NCBI GenBank assembly: GCA_039619475.1
Contig: CM077116.1
Location: 369,486,294 to 369,550,293, forward strand
DNA: 64,000 nucleotides
Direction: 5' to 3'
Source: Icerya purchasi
Lineage: Eukaryota; Arthropoda; Insecta; Hemiptera; Monophlebidae
Below, one piece after another: positions 37,196-49,000 of this stretch (position 1 is the first letter of the stretch; every line of letters starts with the position of its first letter). The notes below the pieces were generated by a model. It saw nothing but the letters and a program-made list of their open reading frames with translations, was not told where the DNA came from and searched no databases. The position numbers and the translations under genes were made by a program.

Positions 37196-37475
37196 AATTA
37201 CTAATTCTTAGACTACCCCCCCCCCCCCATTAGAAAAAATGTCCCAATTTGATGTAACGAAAAATGTCGCTATCTTATATAACGTTTGTTATATTTTATA
37301 GGATTTTTGTTATTATATTCATATGGACTGATTTAGAATTACGTTGCAAATTTTTATCATTTTATACAAAGTATAGAAGAGAAAGAGACAGAAATGTAAG
37401 CAAGAGGGGTTAAAAGGGACACAGCCCCTTTCGAGTCCAAAATGGCCGAGTTTTATATACATATATATATATACG
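37196..37475 (+). repeat. (TA)n-terminated dispersed repeat, copy 3
   Basis: Begins with TAATTCTTAG-CTACC and a run of 13 C, then CATTAGAAAAAATGTCCCAA. It passes TAGAATTACGTTG and ACAAAGTATAGAAGAGAAAGAGA, and ends CCAAAATGGCCGAGTTTT, followed by an imperfect TA tract. It aligns with copy 4 at 38.3 kb over nearly its whole length. Confidence 0.7.
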
Positions 37476-38303
37476 TATATGTATTTCAAAGGTAACATTT
37501 ATCTCGAGATTATTGAAAACCTGAACATGGGTGAAAATAAAATGAGCGAAAAGAAATTAAAATAAAGACAGAAATAATGAGAATAATATTTAATTTTTTT
37601 TAAAATTTTATATTGTACGCAGATTTCTAGTGCATAAAAAAGCGGCAAGTTGGTAAATCGAGGAGTTATTTCCGGAAAAAATTTAACAAAAACTGAAATG
37701 GCTTTGTTAAATATAAGTGGATAGACCGGAATGTGTTGTAAGATTTCTGCGAAAAAGGTACGAAATGGCTAAATTGAACCGCAAGGAATATAGATCAGAG
37801 ATAACTGTGAAATGACAAGTACAAAACAAAGGACGACTACAATGTAGAAATTCGTTTGCGGGAACGGACTCCTTTGTTTGCACTGAAACGAGCGAATTGG
37901 GGGAGGATTGTTAAAGGGACTGAAGAGAAAGTGTAACAGAAAACCTCCCTTATCGCGAATCAAAATGTGCCTCAGTTCCAGTCAGGTAGGAATACATATT
38001 TCGTAATTTAATAAACGTGTGTTGTTAAAGGCAAAATTTAAATAACGCACGATAAGTTCGAAAAAGTTTACTAGTCTACCGGTTAATTAAAGAACGTCAA
38101 ATTAATGAAGAATGTCCAATAAAACACCGAATGAATATGTATATTAATAATGCGCAGTTTGACATTTAAAGTGACCTAAATTTTGGGGTGTAGCGTGTAA
38201 AAAATTCCTAATTAATCATTTCCCACAGATTGACTTATATATGCGAGTGAAGATTAAATTTTACTTCTATTATTCTCGCCAATTAAGTGAAACTATATTA
38301 ATT

Positions 38304-38632
38304 ACAACGTAATTCTTAGGCTACCCCCCATTAGAAAAAATGTCCCAATTTTATGTAACGCAAAATGTCCCAATTTTATGTAACGCAAAATGTCGCAATT
38401 TTATGTAACGAAATATGTAACGAAAAGTGTAACCAAAAAATGTCTTAATTTTATATAATGAATGTTAAATGTTAGGATAGGGTTTTTGTGATTATGTTAA
38501 TTTTTTTGTGTTGATGTCAGTAAGAATTACGTTGTAAATTTTGATCATTTTATACAAAGTATAGAAGAGAAAGAGAGAAATGAAAGCAAGAGGGGTCAAG
38601 GGGTCCAACCCCTTGCGATGCCAAAATGGCCG

Positions 38633-38675
<43 letters not shown>
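38304..38675 (+). repeat. (TA)n-terminated dispersed repeat, copy 4
   Basis: Same order of landmarks as copy 3. It contains three or more tandem units of 25 bp (AAAATGTCCCAATTTTATG plus TAACGC) at about 38336-38411. ACAACGTAATTCTTA near 38303-38317 is exactly reverse-complementary to TAAGAATTACGTTGT at about 38520-38534. The copy ends CCAAAATGGCCGAGTTT, and a (TA)n tract runs to 38675. Confidence 0.7.
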
Positions 38676-38682
<7 letters not shown>

Positions 38683-39574
38683 CATTTTGATACTCCTGAT
38701 CCTGCTATCGGAACAATCCTGGTAGAGTTATTCTGTAGCACCTGTGTAGGGATAAATTTCAAATGACAACGCCATTTTTGAAAACAATAATAATTTGCAG
38801 TTTTTGGCAATTTCTATTGCAAATTCAGTTAGATATTTGATAAAGTTTTTTTCATATTAACTCCTCACAATTGTGCTTTGTTCATGTATACCAATATCTG
38901 TTTAAATCTTTCGTTTCCCCTTTTTTTAAGTAATATATTTCCGCCAAATACTTATTTTCTCTTTAAGTTTTTTTTTTTTCTTTTGGACATATTACTAAAA
39001 TAATAATCGAAGCAAACTTTTCACAGCAACAAATCACAATAATCAGCGGAGATTTATAAAAGTAAATATTTTCACTATTAAAAATATTCAAACTCCCGTT
39101 GTGAGATTCTTTAATAATTTCTAATTTAAATTTTTAAAATGTTAAAATGGAATTTTTTTCTTCTTCTACGGAACATTATGTAGTTGCTGAATTATTTAAA
39201 GAAGTGAATAAATATTACTATGAAAAATATTTATAATGTGATGCGACGCGCCATTAATACTTGCGATTATGCAGTAATTCAACATCGTGCACTTTGACTT
39301 TCTTATAAAGCTGTTCATCACAATTTCAACCGTAAACTTGTGCATTCGTTACCGCAATATACATTAGACTCAACTAAGTGACATTTCTGAAAGTCCGCAG
39401 TAGTCATCGTTGCAATCATCTGTTTTTTAATCATTATTCACCATCTTATTTTCCAGCTGTTTCCTATAGCTTCACCAGCCTATTAATACTTGTTCAAATC
39501 TTTACTTTTTTCCCTTTTCTTTTATAGTGAGCTTTTTTTTTTTTGCATTTGAAAAAAAAGTTAGAAATTAAGGA
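38676..39574. other. AT-rich non-coding stretch
   Basis: No gene recognised. A T-run at about 39532-39544 lies just beyond the presumed 3' end of the minus-strand LINE and could be its poly-A tail read from the other strand. Confidence 0.45.
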
Positions 39575-41860
39575 AATGAAAGAAGTTAACAAAGAAATCA
39601 CTGAAAGAGAAGGAACAGAAAAGATATAGCGAGCGCAATAAGAAATGGGGAGATTAAAACTCAAAAAAGATTAGAATACACTATCGCACGTTAAATAAAG
39701 GGGCATTCGAGCAAAGCGTATTCGTGTCACAGGTGAAGTTTGCGATCGGAGAACCGAAAAGACAAAGAGATAACTGAATAAACGGAAGAATGAAGCAGAG
39801 AACTGTGATTGAACTGAAGGTAAACTACTGAAGAAATAATTGAACGGCTAACATTGGGGAAATATTTGAATCAAGGAAACAGCGTAGAGGAGGGGTGTAT
39901 GGCCAAATAAAAGAAACAGGGGAGATATCAGGCCAACAATCGCGATGGGAACAAAAAGAGAGAAAAAGAAGACTATGGACAGGAAAACAACTTATGAAGA
40001 GACCATTGATTGCAGCCAAACGGACTACAGAGTCGGCTAACTCGTTGCCTACAATGACACAACGGCTTGTAATCCGTAGCAGATCAATAAGAACCAAGCG
40101 GGAAGCGGATAGATAAAAGATTAAAGACCGAATAATTGGGGTAGGGCAGTGTTGGAAAAGGGAGTAGATTTCGTTGTAAGATGTCTTTGAAATCGGAAGA
40201 TAGGAGAAAACTAGATTCATTTTTAGTAGCGAGATATAAAGGGGTATGCATATAAGATGGCGATGGATTCGGTTAGGAATATAGACGAGAAGGAACGAAG
40301 GTTAAAGTCTTTGAAATAGCTAAAGGGCAACAACGTAAAAGCGGATTTAACGTCAGCGGCCGATTTAGCGTCCTCTGTGAAAATGAGAGTATACGAAGGA
40401 AAGTGAAAGGATAAAACATAATTGAATTCAGTATGCGGAGAGAGGGAAAAGATTCGATGTTTAGAGGGGAAAAAAATAGATTCGGAGAATGAGGTAGTTC
40501 GCGGCGATTATAAATATAATAAGGGTATTTGGCGTGGAATAGAATAAACGAAGAAAAAGGTATAGTCGCGAAGCGTTTAGAGAAAGGCTTTGTGCGAGGG
40601 GAGAAGCGCCAGTTTTGGAAATGTACAAGTAGCAATTAAGAAGATATGAGAGTAACATGAAGATATTTAACCAGGAATTTTTCGCCTAGATAAAGTCATT
40701 GAATAAAAAAAAAAAAAAAGATAAAAGTCACGTTCTGCCAAAATAACTGCAATCGGAGGGAAGTTTAAAGCACCGATGCAAAGACAAAGACACGAGTTTT
40801 AGAGATTCTATCAAGCTTGAAGAGAAGCGATTTGGGAGCACTATCATAAAGGAATGAGCAAGAATCGAATTTAGAAATAATAATGGTTATTCAGAAGGAT
40901 GTAAGGGTTCGCGCGATACTTTCCGAGGTGAGAAAGCTTTTAACAAATTTATTTTTTTAAAAGCTAAAATACAGAGGTAGTTGATGTGATTGCGAAAGGA
41001 CAAAAAGCACTGTTATTAATAATGCTAGAGTAAAAATAGGAACTGACTAAGACACAAGGACACACGTTGATTACGGAAAAAGATTATAATGACGAAAAGT
41101 GAAAACCACAAAGGCAGATTTTTCTGGAGAAGTAGAAAGATGTAGATCAGATAATGAATTTTCCAGAATGAACAATGAGTTATTAAGCTCATTATTAGCA
41201 GAAGTGAAATTGTCGGAGTCAGAATAAATGAGGATATCATCGGCGAAAATAGAGAAGTAGAAGAAATTTGTTGAGTAGCGAGACTGTGAGCCAAGGCATG
41301 GTCCCTGCGAGAGATGAAAAAGGGGGTAGAGAGATGGATTGTTCCATTATAAAGAAGATTTAAAGTTAATGAAGCAAACTGTCGAGGAATGTTAATGGGG
41401 GAATTATTTCACTTCCGTGAGAATGATTATCGAAAGCGGAGGCAACATTAATGAAAGCAGAGATAGTAAATTATTTGTGGACAGTTGCATACATCGGAAA
41501 AGAATAATACGCAGTTTGCCGCTCCAAGGCCTCAGCGGAATACATTGTTAGGAAGGATAGTATTGTATTCTAGCCACCAGACTAGTCGTTTATTGATCAT
41601 ATGTTCGGAAAGTTTCTTGAAGCACGGAACTAGAGAAACTGGACGAAGGGAAGTAAGATATTTTTTGCGGAATAGGAATGATGATAAATGAGTTTGGCAA
41701 GTAGCATCGGTATGCAGAAAGGAGTTAAAAATTGAAAACACTGCTGAGATCGATAAGTCATTAATAGGATAAGAAATGGGATGTCGTATAATTCTGAAGT
41801 GGAGTTAGAGGAATCATTTAAGGAAGCAAGGAGTTCACTGATGGCGAAATACATGCATTG
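39575..41860 (-). pseudogene. I-group LINE, RT fingers to C-terminus, heavily decayed
   Basis: On the minus strand, RT fingers lie at about 41860-41530: SLRPVSLVPCFKKLSEHMINKRLVWWLEYN (split wording: RPVSLVP, then KRLVWWLEYN) matches the YRPISL box and the following helix. The palm has an FADDIL box readable near 41240 (bases around 41232-41250), followed by a DSDNFTSANNELN segment. RNase H ends with GNELADSVVRLAA at about 40010-40045, which matches the GNExAD motif of the I-group RNase H. Frames shift many times and no long open stretch survives. A poly-A run at about 40708-40722 on the plus strand looks like a secondary insertion or slippage. Confidence 0.75.
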
Positions 41861-42229
41861 AGAATGTACATATATATTATACAGATTTGTAAATTGACCT
41901 ACAAGCACCATTTTCTTCGAAAATGTCAAGCCTTCGGCGTCCGGGCCTAAATATAAAGTTGTAAGCTCGATTATAGTTTTCCTATAAAGCGGTCCTTTAT
42001 ACATATGTTTGAGATACATTTTGATTTCCTCAACTTTTTTACTCGGGCTATTACTGACGTGGACATCCTTTTTTTGATATTTTTGGCCCAAAAGGAGAGG
42101 ATTTAAATAATTTTTTAACCGTAAATTTTTGATTTTACGAAACAGCTTCTACGTTTTGTTTTATATCTTGAATTCCACTTTTAACGGGTTTTCTGGTGAT
42201 GGAGTTATGAATTTTTTAAGGGTGATTTT

Positions 42230-42450
42230 TCGGGTTATTTTAAATTCCATATCATACAAGTGTATTCTTGAGGGGCTTTTCCAGTATTTTACCGCCCAGG
42301 GTAATTGATTAATTTGAAATTATAGATTGTCTTAAAAAGTGCTTTAATTTTAATCTCTGATGCAATTTGGAAATTTATAAATCAAACCGTTCGTGAGTTA
42401 TTGGTTTTTATTTAATATTTTTGTTGTTTCCGAACCATTCTGTTATATTC
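42230..42450 (+). repeat. Dispersed repeat, copy B
   Basis: Partner of 36340-36540; both contain the TGAGTTAT and TTTTTGT-GTTT-CGAACCAT landmarks in the same order and spacing. Non-coding. Confidence 0.5.
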
Positions 42451-43433
42451 GTATGGTAAAAACATATATTCCAATATTTTTGCAGTATTATGGAAAATGA
42501 TATGTATATATTTAAAACTCGAAATAATAAAAACAAATAATAACGATTCCTAAAACTTAAAATTTGGATTAAAGAGGACTTTTTGAAAGTACAGTATAAA
42601 TAAAAAACAATAACGAGAAAAAGGGGGATCGATAGATATTTAGAAGATGAAAGCCAGCCCCAGAAAGAATAATACACATTTCTACTTTTTTTTTCACCTT
42701 TTATTTTTGGTCATTGGCCACTGATGAATTATATAAAAGACCTCGAGTATGAACGTATATCCGGGTACCTGGCAGAGATCCGATGAGTGCACTGGATTAA
42801 TTAAATTAATTAAGTCGAATGGTTTCTCTTTTTTTTCAATTTTCAGACTTCTGTTAATAGTTCTACTTCAAATACATTTCCACTGGTGATGGCTCTATTT
42901 CGTACATTATTGTATATACATATACATACTATAACGGATTATTCGAATTCGTACCCATGAGTTTGGCAACAATATTGGATGCATGTAAGTATATAAAACA
43001 TATCAATTATAAACAACCGGGTGCGTATAAGTACAATTTTCTTGGGGAACTGGCTGTGGCGGAGAATCGACTATTCGTATTTGTCGAACATGTGGTTATG
43101 AAATTGTATAAATAAGTAGTTTTTCTTTGTTTTTATCCTTTTTAGTCTTGCTTTATTATTATTATTTTATTTTTAGTTTATATTTTCTCATTATTTATAA
43201 GTATAAAAATTAATAATTAATTATAGAACTATTGTAACATATTGTTTCTTGAATAAACGATGATAAGCGTGTTGAGCGCCCGCAGACGGGCAGTATGCCT
43301 TGCGGGACCCACAACTTATTTTTTAGTGTACTTGAAATATTTTTTCAAAAATTTTGGAATCTTTTATCCCTTTTTTTGGCATGCCCTTCATCAGTAAGTT
43401 AAGTAATGTTTGAATCATAAATATATACTCGTC
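42451..43433. other. AT-rich non-coding stretch
   Basis: Nothing with coding character was seen; short AT-rich frames only. Confidence 0.45.
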
Positions 43434-43740
43434 CATGGGCGTCGCCAGCGGTGGGCAGAGGGTGGGCAGCTACCCCTCCTGGAGCCTTGAAACTTCTTAA
43501 TCAACTGGCCATGATGAGTATTCATAGGCGCATAATCATAGGCAATTTGGAAGACTTTTATAATAAATAGTATAACAATTTGCCAGAAACCCATGAAAAT
43601 TATATTTTAATTAAGATTTTTTTCTTGTTTAATAAAATATTAAGCCTTTACAACTTGTAAATTTTATTTTTCCTATAACTCATATCCTCTTTCTATCATC
43701 TCCCCCCCCCCCATTAGCTCATTGACTGGCAACGCCTTTG
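43434..43740. mobile_element. Non-autonomous hAT-type transposon (307 bp) with perfect 8-bp duplication
   Basis: The left end CATGGGCGTCGCCAG and the reverse complement of the right end CAAAGGCGTTGCCAG match at 12 of 15 positions. The element is bounded on both sides by TACTCGTC (43426-43433 and 43741-43748), an exact 8-bp target duplication, which is the hAT hallmark. Inside each end there is a G/C-rich patch, including 12 consecutive C near 43702-43713. The interior is AT-rich and codes for nothing, so mobilisation would need a hAT transposase from elsewhere. Confidence 0.85.
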
Positions 43741-43748
43741 TACTCGTC

Positions 43749-46149
43749 TAAAGTAATTATTTCGGGTAGATGCGTATGCGCCCAAACATCTAACGGGTGC
43801 AAATTCGTCAGACAAACGGGTATATATATATATATATATATGTATATGTATACATATAAATATATATTGTAAAAGATCGATATTTTCAAATATTAATAAT
43901 AATATGTATTCTATTATTTTTGAACATTTTATTTTTCTAACTGACCGACAATATGTAAATTTCGTTTGTTTTATTAAAGAAACAGGAATGGTTGTGATAT
44001 ATGCGCTAATTTAGCGAGTTCGAACAGCGACAAAAAGTTGCATAATTTATGCGACTTTTACGGTGCTGAAATAAATTGGTAATTAGCGTAACAGCAAAAC
44101 AAGCTCCGCGTCTAGTTCATTACAGCCTTCGTGGAGCTTCTTAGATAAAATACAAAACTTTATAAGCCTTGCTGCTTCTGAACTTTCATCTTCTGTATCG
44201 TGCACACAGTGATTGGTGAAGGACAATGTTCGCGACGATGTGATCGTTATGATAATTATTAAAAGTTATAGCGCGAATTATCATTGCGCATATACGTATA
44301 TATAGTAGTTGCATTGTGTTGCAGAGGCAAACAGAGGATGATGAGGTGATTTGAAATAATTTCTTTTCTCTTTTCATTGTAGTCGACCTGTAGTTAAGGG
44401 AAGCGGCGAATGAGTGGCTCTGCGAACGATGAAACTGACATTATAAAATACTGACAGCAAGTTGCTGGCTGTGGCCTAGTGCTTGTTGTCACACATTTTC
44501 TTGTCAGTGAAACTTTCCTGAAGCTTGTTCCGGTTCTATTCACTCCGCTCAAAGCTGAACCGTAATGAAAGTTCTACTTACAAGCCAACTCTTTCCTGAA
44601 CTTCTTCGTGTATCGTATAATCTGTTCATCTAATGTGAGTTTAGTTAACACATTATCCCTATTAAAAGGGGTTACTGGCCTTGTGTTTCTTTATCTTTTT
44701 TTTCATCTTCCTTTCTTTTTTCCTTATTTTTCGCCCTTATAGCGCTCTTTCTTGTTCTTTAACATTTCCTCGCGAAACAACACGAACCGCAGTCTACTTT
44801 TGGGCAGCCGTTCAAGTACCTTCGCCTCCCATTAATAACAAGCATCTTCCGCACTTGACTGTAATGTCTTTGACATTCGTAATCACGCTATTTACAATCA
44901 AGCATTCTTTCACCGTTTATAATAGATTCCTGATAACTGTGTGCGCGCTTTTATACGTTTCAGTTTTTTCACCGGCCGATTCTGATTCTTTACAGATTTT
45001 TCCACACATCCTCTGCCTAATACAAAGAAATAGAAAAACGCGTTATCATCTCGAAAGGTAGTTAAAATAGGCGGGAAATGTTGCGGCAAAATTCTCGAAA
45101 CTTCGCACGAAAAATAAAAATCTTCTATAATACGAATGCTATTATGTTGATAACAACAAGTTCCTGCTACAGACGGAATACCAACTGCGAATTCGTCAAG
45201 ATCGCTAACGTAGCTACAGGAAACAGCTCACGTTCCATTCAATAATACGAAGTTCGTACAGTCGAACGAATTAAAAAAAGATTCGCCAGAGGATTATGGG
45301 AATTATTGCATTAATGATCCGTGCTGCAAAACAGAGGTTATGCTTTTATGGGAAAAGAAAAAAACAAAAAAAAATACCGCGTCGACCCGACATTTAGAGG
45401 TACCCCTTAAAAACAGCTAGCAGGGAAATACGATAGTCCAATGGTTTTTATAGAAAACATTTCGGTCGGGTAAACTTGGGAATGTTCTAGTTGAATTAAA
45501 TATTCAGTCTAGTCAATAAAACACAACTGTACGAAAACAGTCATGCTCCAAAAATAAATCGATATATGGGAGCACTTCCAACTTGCTGCTTATACGACAG
45601 ACATGGTCTCTTTGTGTTCATTTCTACGGGGAACGGGGAATCCTTGATAATCGGCGATATAACGACATGACGGAATTGGGTAGAGGTTTCTCAACTGGTG
45701 CCTACCAAACTTACGAGATGCAGACGGCAACACATGTTTCAGGGCCTTGAAGAAATAAGTATCGAACACGGATTTCATATAAATGAGGGAAAGATGAAAT
45801 AAGTATGACAGCTAACTGACTGGCAAGGAACATGTATGTCTCTGGTTTTAAATAGTAGAATCGATTATTGTGAATAAGACAGCTGCGTTACAGATTAACA
45901 AAAACACGTATCATCACGTTGAAGCAGAATATCCGGCAAGTAACAGAAATTTAAAATAACATATCTGGTTAGATTATTCGGTTTATTTTTGCACAGTGTG
46001 GAAATTTGAGGAATCTATAAGTCAGATTTGGAGATGTGGTATTGCAGGCTTGATATATACGACAAGTACCTTCGTAATAGGTGAATTAGAAATTGATAGG
46101 TAGCAATTAACATCCCGACGCATTTCTCTTTCCTCATTATTAATCTGAC
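43749..46149. other. Non-coding stretch
   Basis: Contains (TA)n at about 43820-43841. The 126-residue plus-strand frame at 44681-45061 is pyrimidine-rich with no recognisable domain. No gene supported. Confidence 0.5.
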
Positions 46150-47890
46150 GTTAAATCGTACTATTCTCCAAGAGTTGTTTCACGTGGTTTTCCACAAGGA
46201 TCCAGCCGTATAATCTTTTTAATATTTATAATATTTCTGTTGCTTCTCTGTTTGCGAACTCTTCTTCCTTATTTCTTTCCGCGATGACATTCTTCTCTTT
46301 AATGAAGAATCTTTTTTCATACTGTTTGTTAAATATATAAAAATAATACTCTATCCCTCATGCCGCGATATTGTAGACGCAAACGAAAAAGTTAATTCGT
46401 TTCTAGCTACATTGGAACAATCTCTTTCCTCTTTGAACCTTTTTATCTCCCCTTTAAAATCTTCTTGTCTTTTCTCTTCGTCCTTTTAATCCTGCTTTAG
46501 TCTCTGTCTCCTTAGACTCTATACTTATCCCGCGTGTAAGGATTGTTTTTGCTATCTCGGTGTATTCCTTAACAGTCGTCTGTCCTTTTATGAAAATATT
46601 AATTTACTTCCTTCTTCCGCCCTTAAAAGACTGAACCTACTGAAAGTTCTTTCCCCGATAAAATAGGAAGGCGATCCTTTTCTCTCCTCATTTCTTTATA
46701 GAAATCGATTTTCTAAACTCCTTTACCTACGGCTGTGCCTCAAAATCACTTCTTTCCAAGCTCGATATAATCCAAATTCTTGTATTTGTCTTTGCCTCGG
46801 TGCTCTTAGATCTTTTCCATTACCAGCAGTTCTCGCTGAGCCGAATTCGCCCGCTTTTTTATCCGAAAATCCTACACAGGATATCGTTTCTTGTGTAAAC
46901 GCTTATCATCATCGCCTAGAATTATTCCTTTATACGCTTCTATTCTGCAAAACTGGTGTTTTACTCCCGAGAAAATTCCTATCCTAGCCCACATTGCTTT
47001 GCGGCTGAATTCTTTTCTATCCTGTACAATTTCTTATAATAATTTCCTTCACTTTTCTTTCAATTTTTCAGGTCTCTCCAATCTTTCTACTGTATTGTAT
47101 TTTTTTCTTTATTTCAAATCCTTTTCCATAATACAACAGTTATATAGGAATAATCCTGATTTCCTTATTATATGGCCATTTTTACGGATGGTTCGAAATG
47201 GAGTTGGAGCTTCTTTCATATTTCCGAGCGTAAATTTCTTTGAGTCTTTTCGTTTCCCTACTTTTTGTACCTATCTTTACGGCCGATCTGATGACCATTC
47301 TACGTTCCATAATTTACATTTCCTCTCATCGATCTTCTTCTAAATATTTAATTATCTCCGACTCCATCTGTGCTCTTAAAGCTATTTCCCCACATTTTCT
47401 TCTGATTTTTTTATCCTCCGTTTTCGTTTTCTCATTCACACTCTTTTCTCACTTCATGCTATCCACATTGATATGCTCCACAGTCGTATGGGGATAAAGG
47501 GTAACGAAATGGCAGACACCTTGGCTCACAGATTGCTGCGTCCTATCGCTCTTATTTCACTTAAATTCTCGCTTCTAATTTGTTTCCACCGTGTAAAAAG
47601 TTTCACGTTAGATTTTGATTAGATTTTCACGTCTCCTCCTTTTCCAATCAACATTCCTCTTAACTTTTTTTATCCAACCTAATCTTCCCACGCGGCCTTG
47701 GTTTTACGATTTTCCTTTATTGCCTCTATTACCCATTTCCGTCTTAATCATACTCTTCTTCTTTCCACACGTTTTCGTTTTCGTCTCTCTCTATCTCCCT
47801 TAGTGGCCCACTTCATCCTTACGACGAAGCCGTCTGCGATCCTGACCGTATCTTCTTTGAATGTCCATCCCTCGCGTGAATGAACGTATC
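46150..47890 (+). pseudogene. I-group LINE: RT palm, thumb, RNase H, C-terminus
   Basis: The start lies in the RT with RGFPQGS (46182-46203). The thumb shows CYLGVFLNSRLSF near 46548-46590 and an LNLLKVLS helix. RNase H has all its usual blocks, though in several frames: FTDGS at 47178-47192, the ADLMTILRS segment near 47290 (second acidic position), SDSICALKA near 47358, and GNEMADTLA at 47500-47526. The last part has FRLNHTLLLS near 47740 and CDPDRIFFECPS near 47838-47873, the C-terminal Cys/His-type block. Endonuclease and RT fingers are missing. This copy lets all the others be recognised as one lineage. Confidence 0.82.
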
Positions 47891-48079
47891 TCTTTGTACT
47901 CCTAGTAAAAGGTATTTCTCTGACTTACACAGAAATTAAAAGTCATAATGATATTTAACTTCGGACACCGTATACTTCTGTTCTACTAATATTTAGTGAT
48001 ACAGTTATACTACTGACACTCGCGAATAAATTTACAGATTAGGATACATTTAGAAATCAGTTAAATCAACGGGGATCGA

Positions 48080-49000
48080 CTTAAAAGCTTAAAAACAATC
48101 CAGGAACTGGAAGCGTACAGTCAACGTTTCATTGAAGCTATTCGTGAAGCTGCGCAAATTGCAATTCCGATTAACTTATCATACAAGAAAATTTCTACTC
48201 GCTTGAAATCAGACAACTACGAGCAGTTAGGATTAAGACGTACAGCAAGACGTATCTGGCATAATACTAGAAGACCGGAAGACAAAACACAATATTTAAC
48301 CGCTTCAGCAATATAAATCCCATATTTCGAAGCAAGAGAGCTTTTCTGATTTTATGATCAACCTGAGCCCTCTTGCGGAATTTCGGCAATTCAAACGACC
48401 AATTGTTAAAATAGCATTCTTTTGAATCTGATATTCATCGTAATAAAGAAAGAACAGAATTATTCGTTCAACATCTCCCGCAAATATTCCAGTTCCAGTG
48501 GAAAGTAGTATTTAATAGAGCAAAATTGCCTAAACAACCGATAACAATTTTCCACTCCGCTTGAAATAGCCGGTGAGATCGATAATAACAACAATCTTAA
48601 AAAATCGCTAAGAATCGATATCTTACCGGGACTATTAAATGTCAAAAAAAAAAAAAAAAGTATTACATTACGTACATATTTAAGGCTTATATAGAGTACT
48701 AGAGTGTTTTAAATTAGTCTAGATGTTCAAAAAGTCGAATGAAGTAGTCAAATCATATCGACTGATTGTTATCAGTTATATCAAAACTGTTTGAGAAGTT
48801 ACTCTACAAACGCATGAAACGTTTTACAAAACTACCTCTGATCATCATCGGGGTTTGGCTTTCGCAGTCTCCTGTTCGAACATGCGTACTACTCGGCGTT
48901 GCTTTTTCTCCGCTAACCCTTTTTCAGAATGATGGCCGTGCTTGTGTCGAAATTGAAGAAGAAATAATTTTTATCGAAATTGACTTTCATCTGAATTTTA
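48080..49000 (+). pseudogene. Jockey-like LINE fragment: linker and RT fingers
   Basis: Bases 48090-48325 encode a linker of the type found between endonuclease and RT (IQELEAYSQRFIEAIREAA, later RRTARRIWHNTR), ending in a stop. After degraded sequence, including a poly-A run at about 48645-48659, the YRPIxLLS-type box resumes in changing frames near 48750-48815 (SYRLIV, then VISKLFEKLLYKRMK). A short remnant with HRGL/GFRS-like character follows, and similarity then fades by about 49000. No catalytic YADD box remains. Frameshifts prevent any product. Confidence 0.65.

Noticed and set aside
41630..42091. 153-residue minus-strand frame
   Set aside because: Its C-terminal half is the out-of-frame reading of the I-group LINE RT; the N-terminal half has no recognisable motif, so it is not a separate gene.
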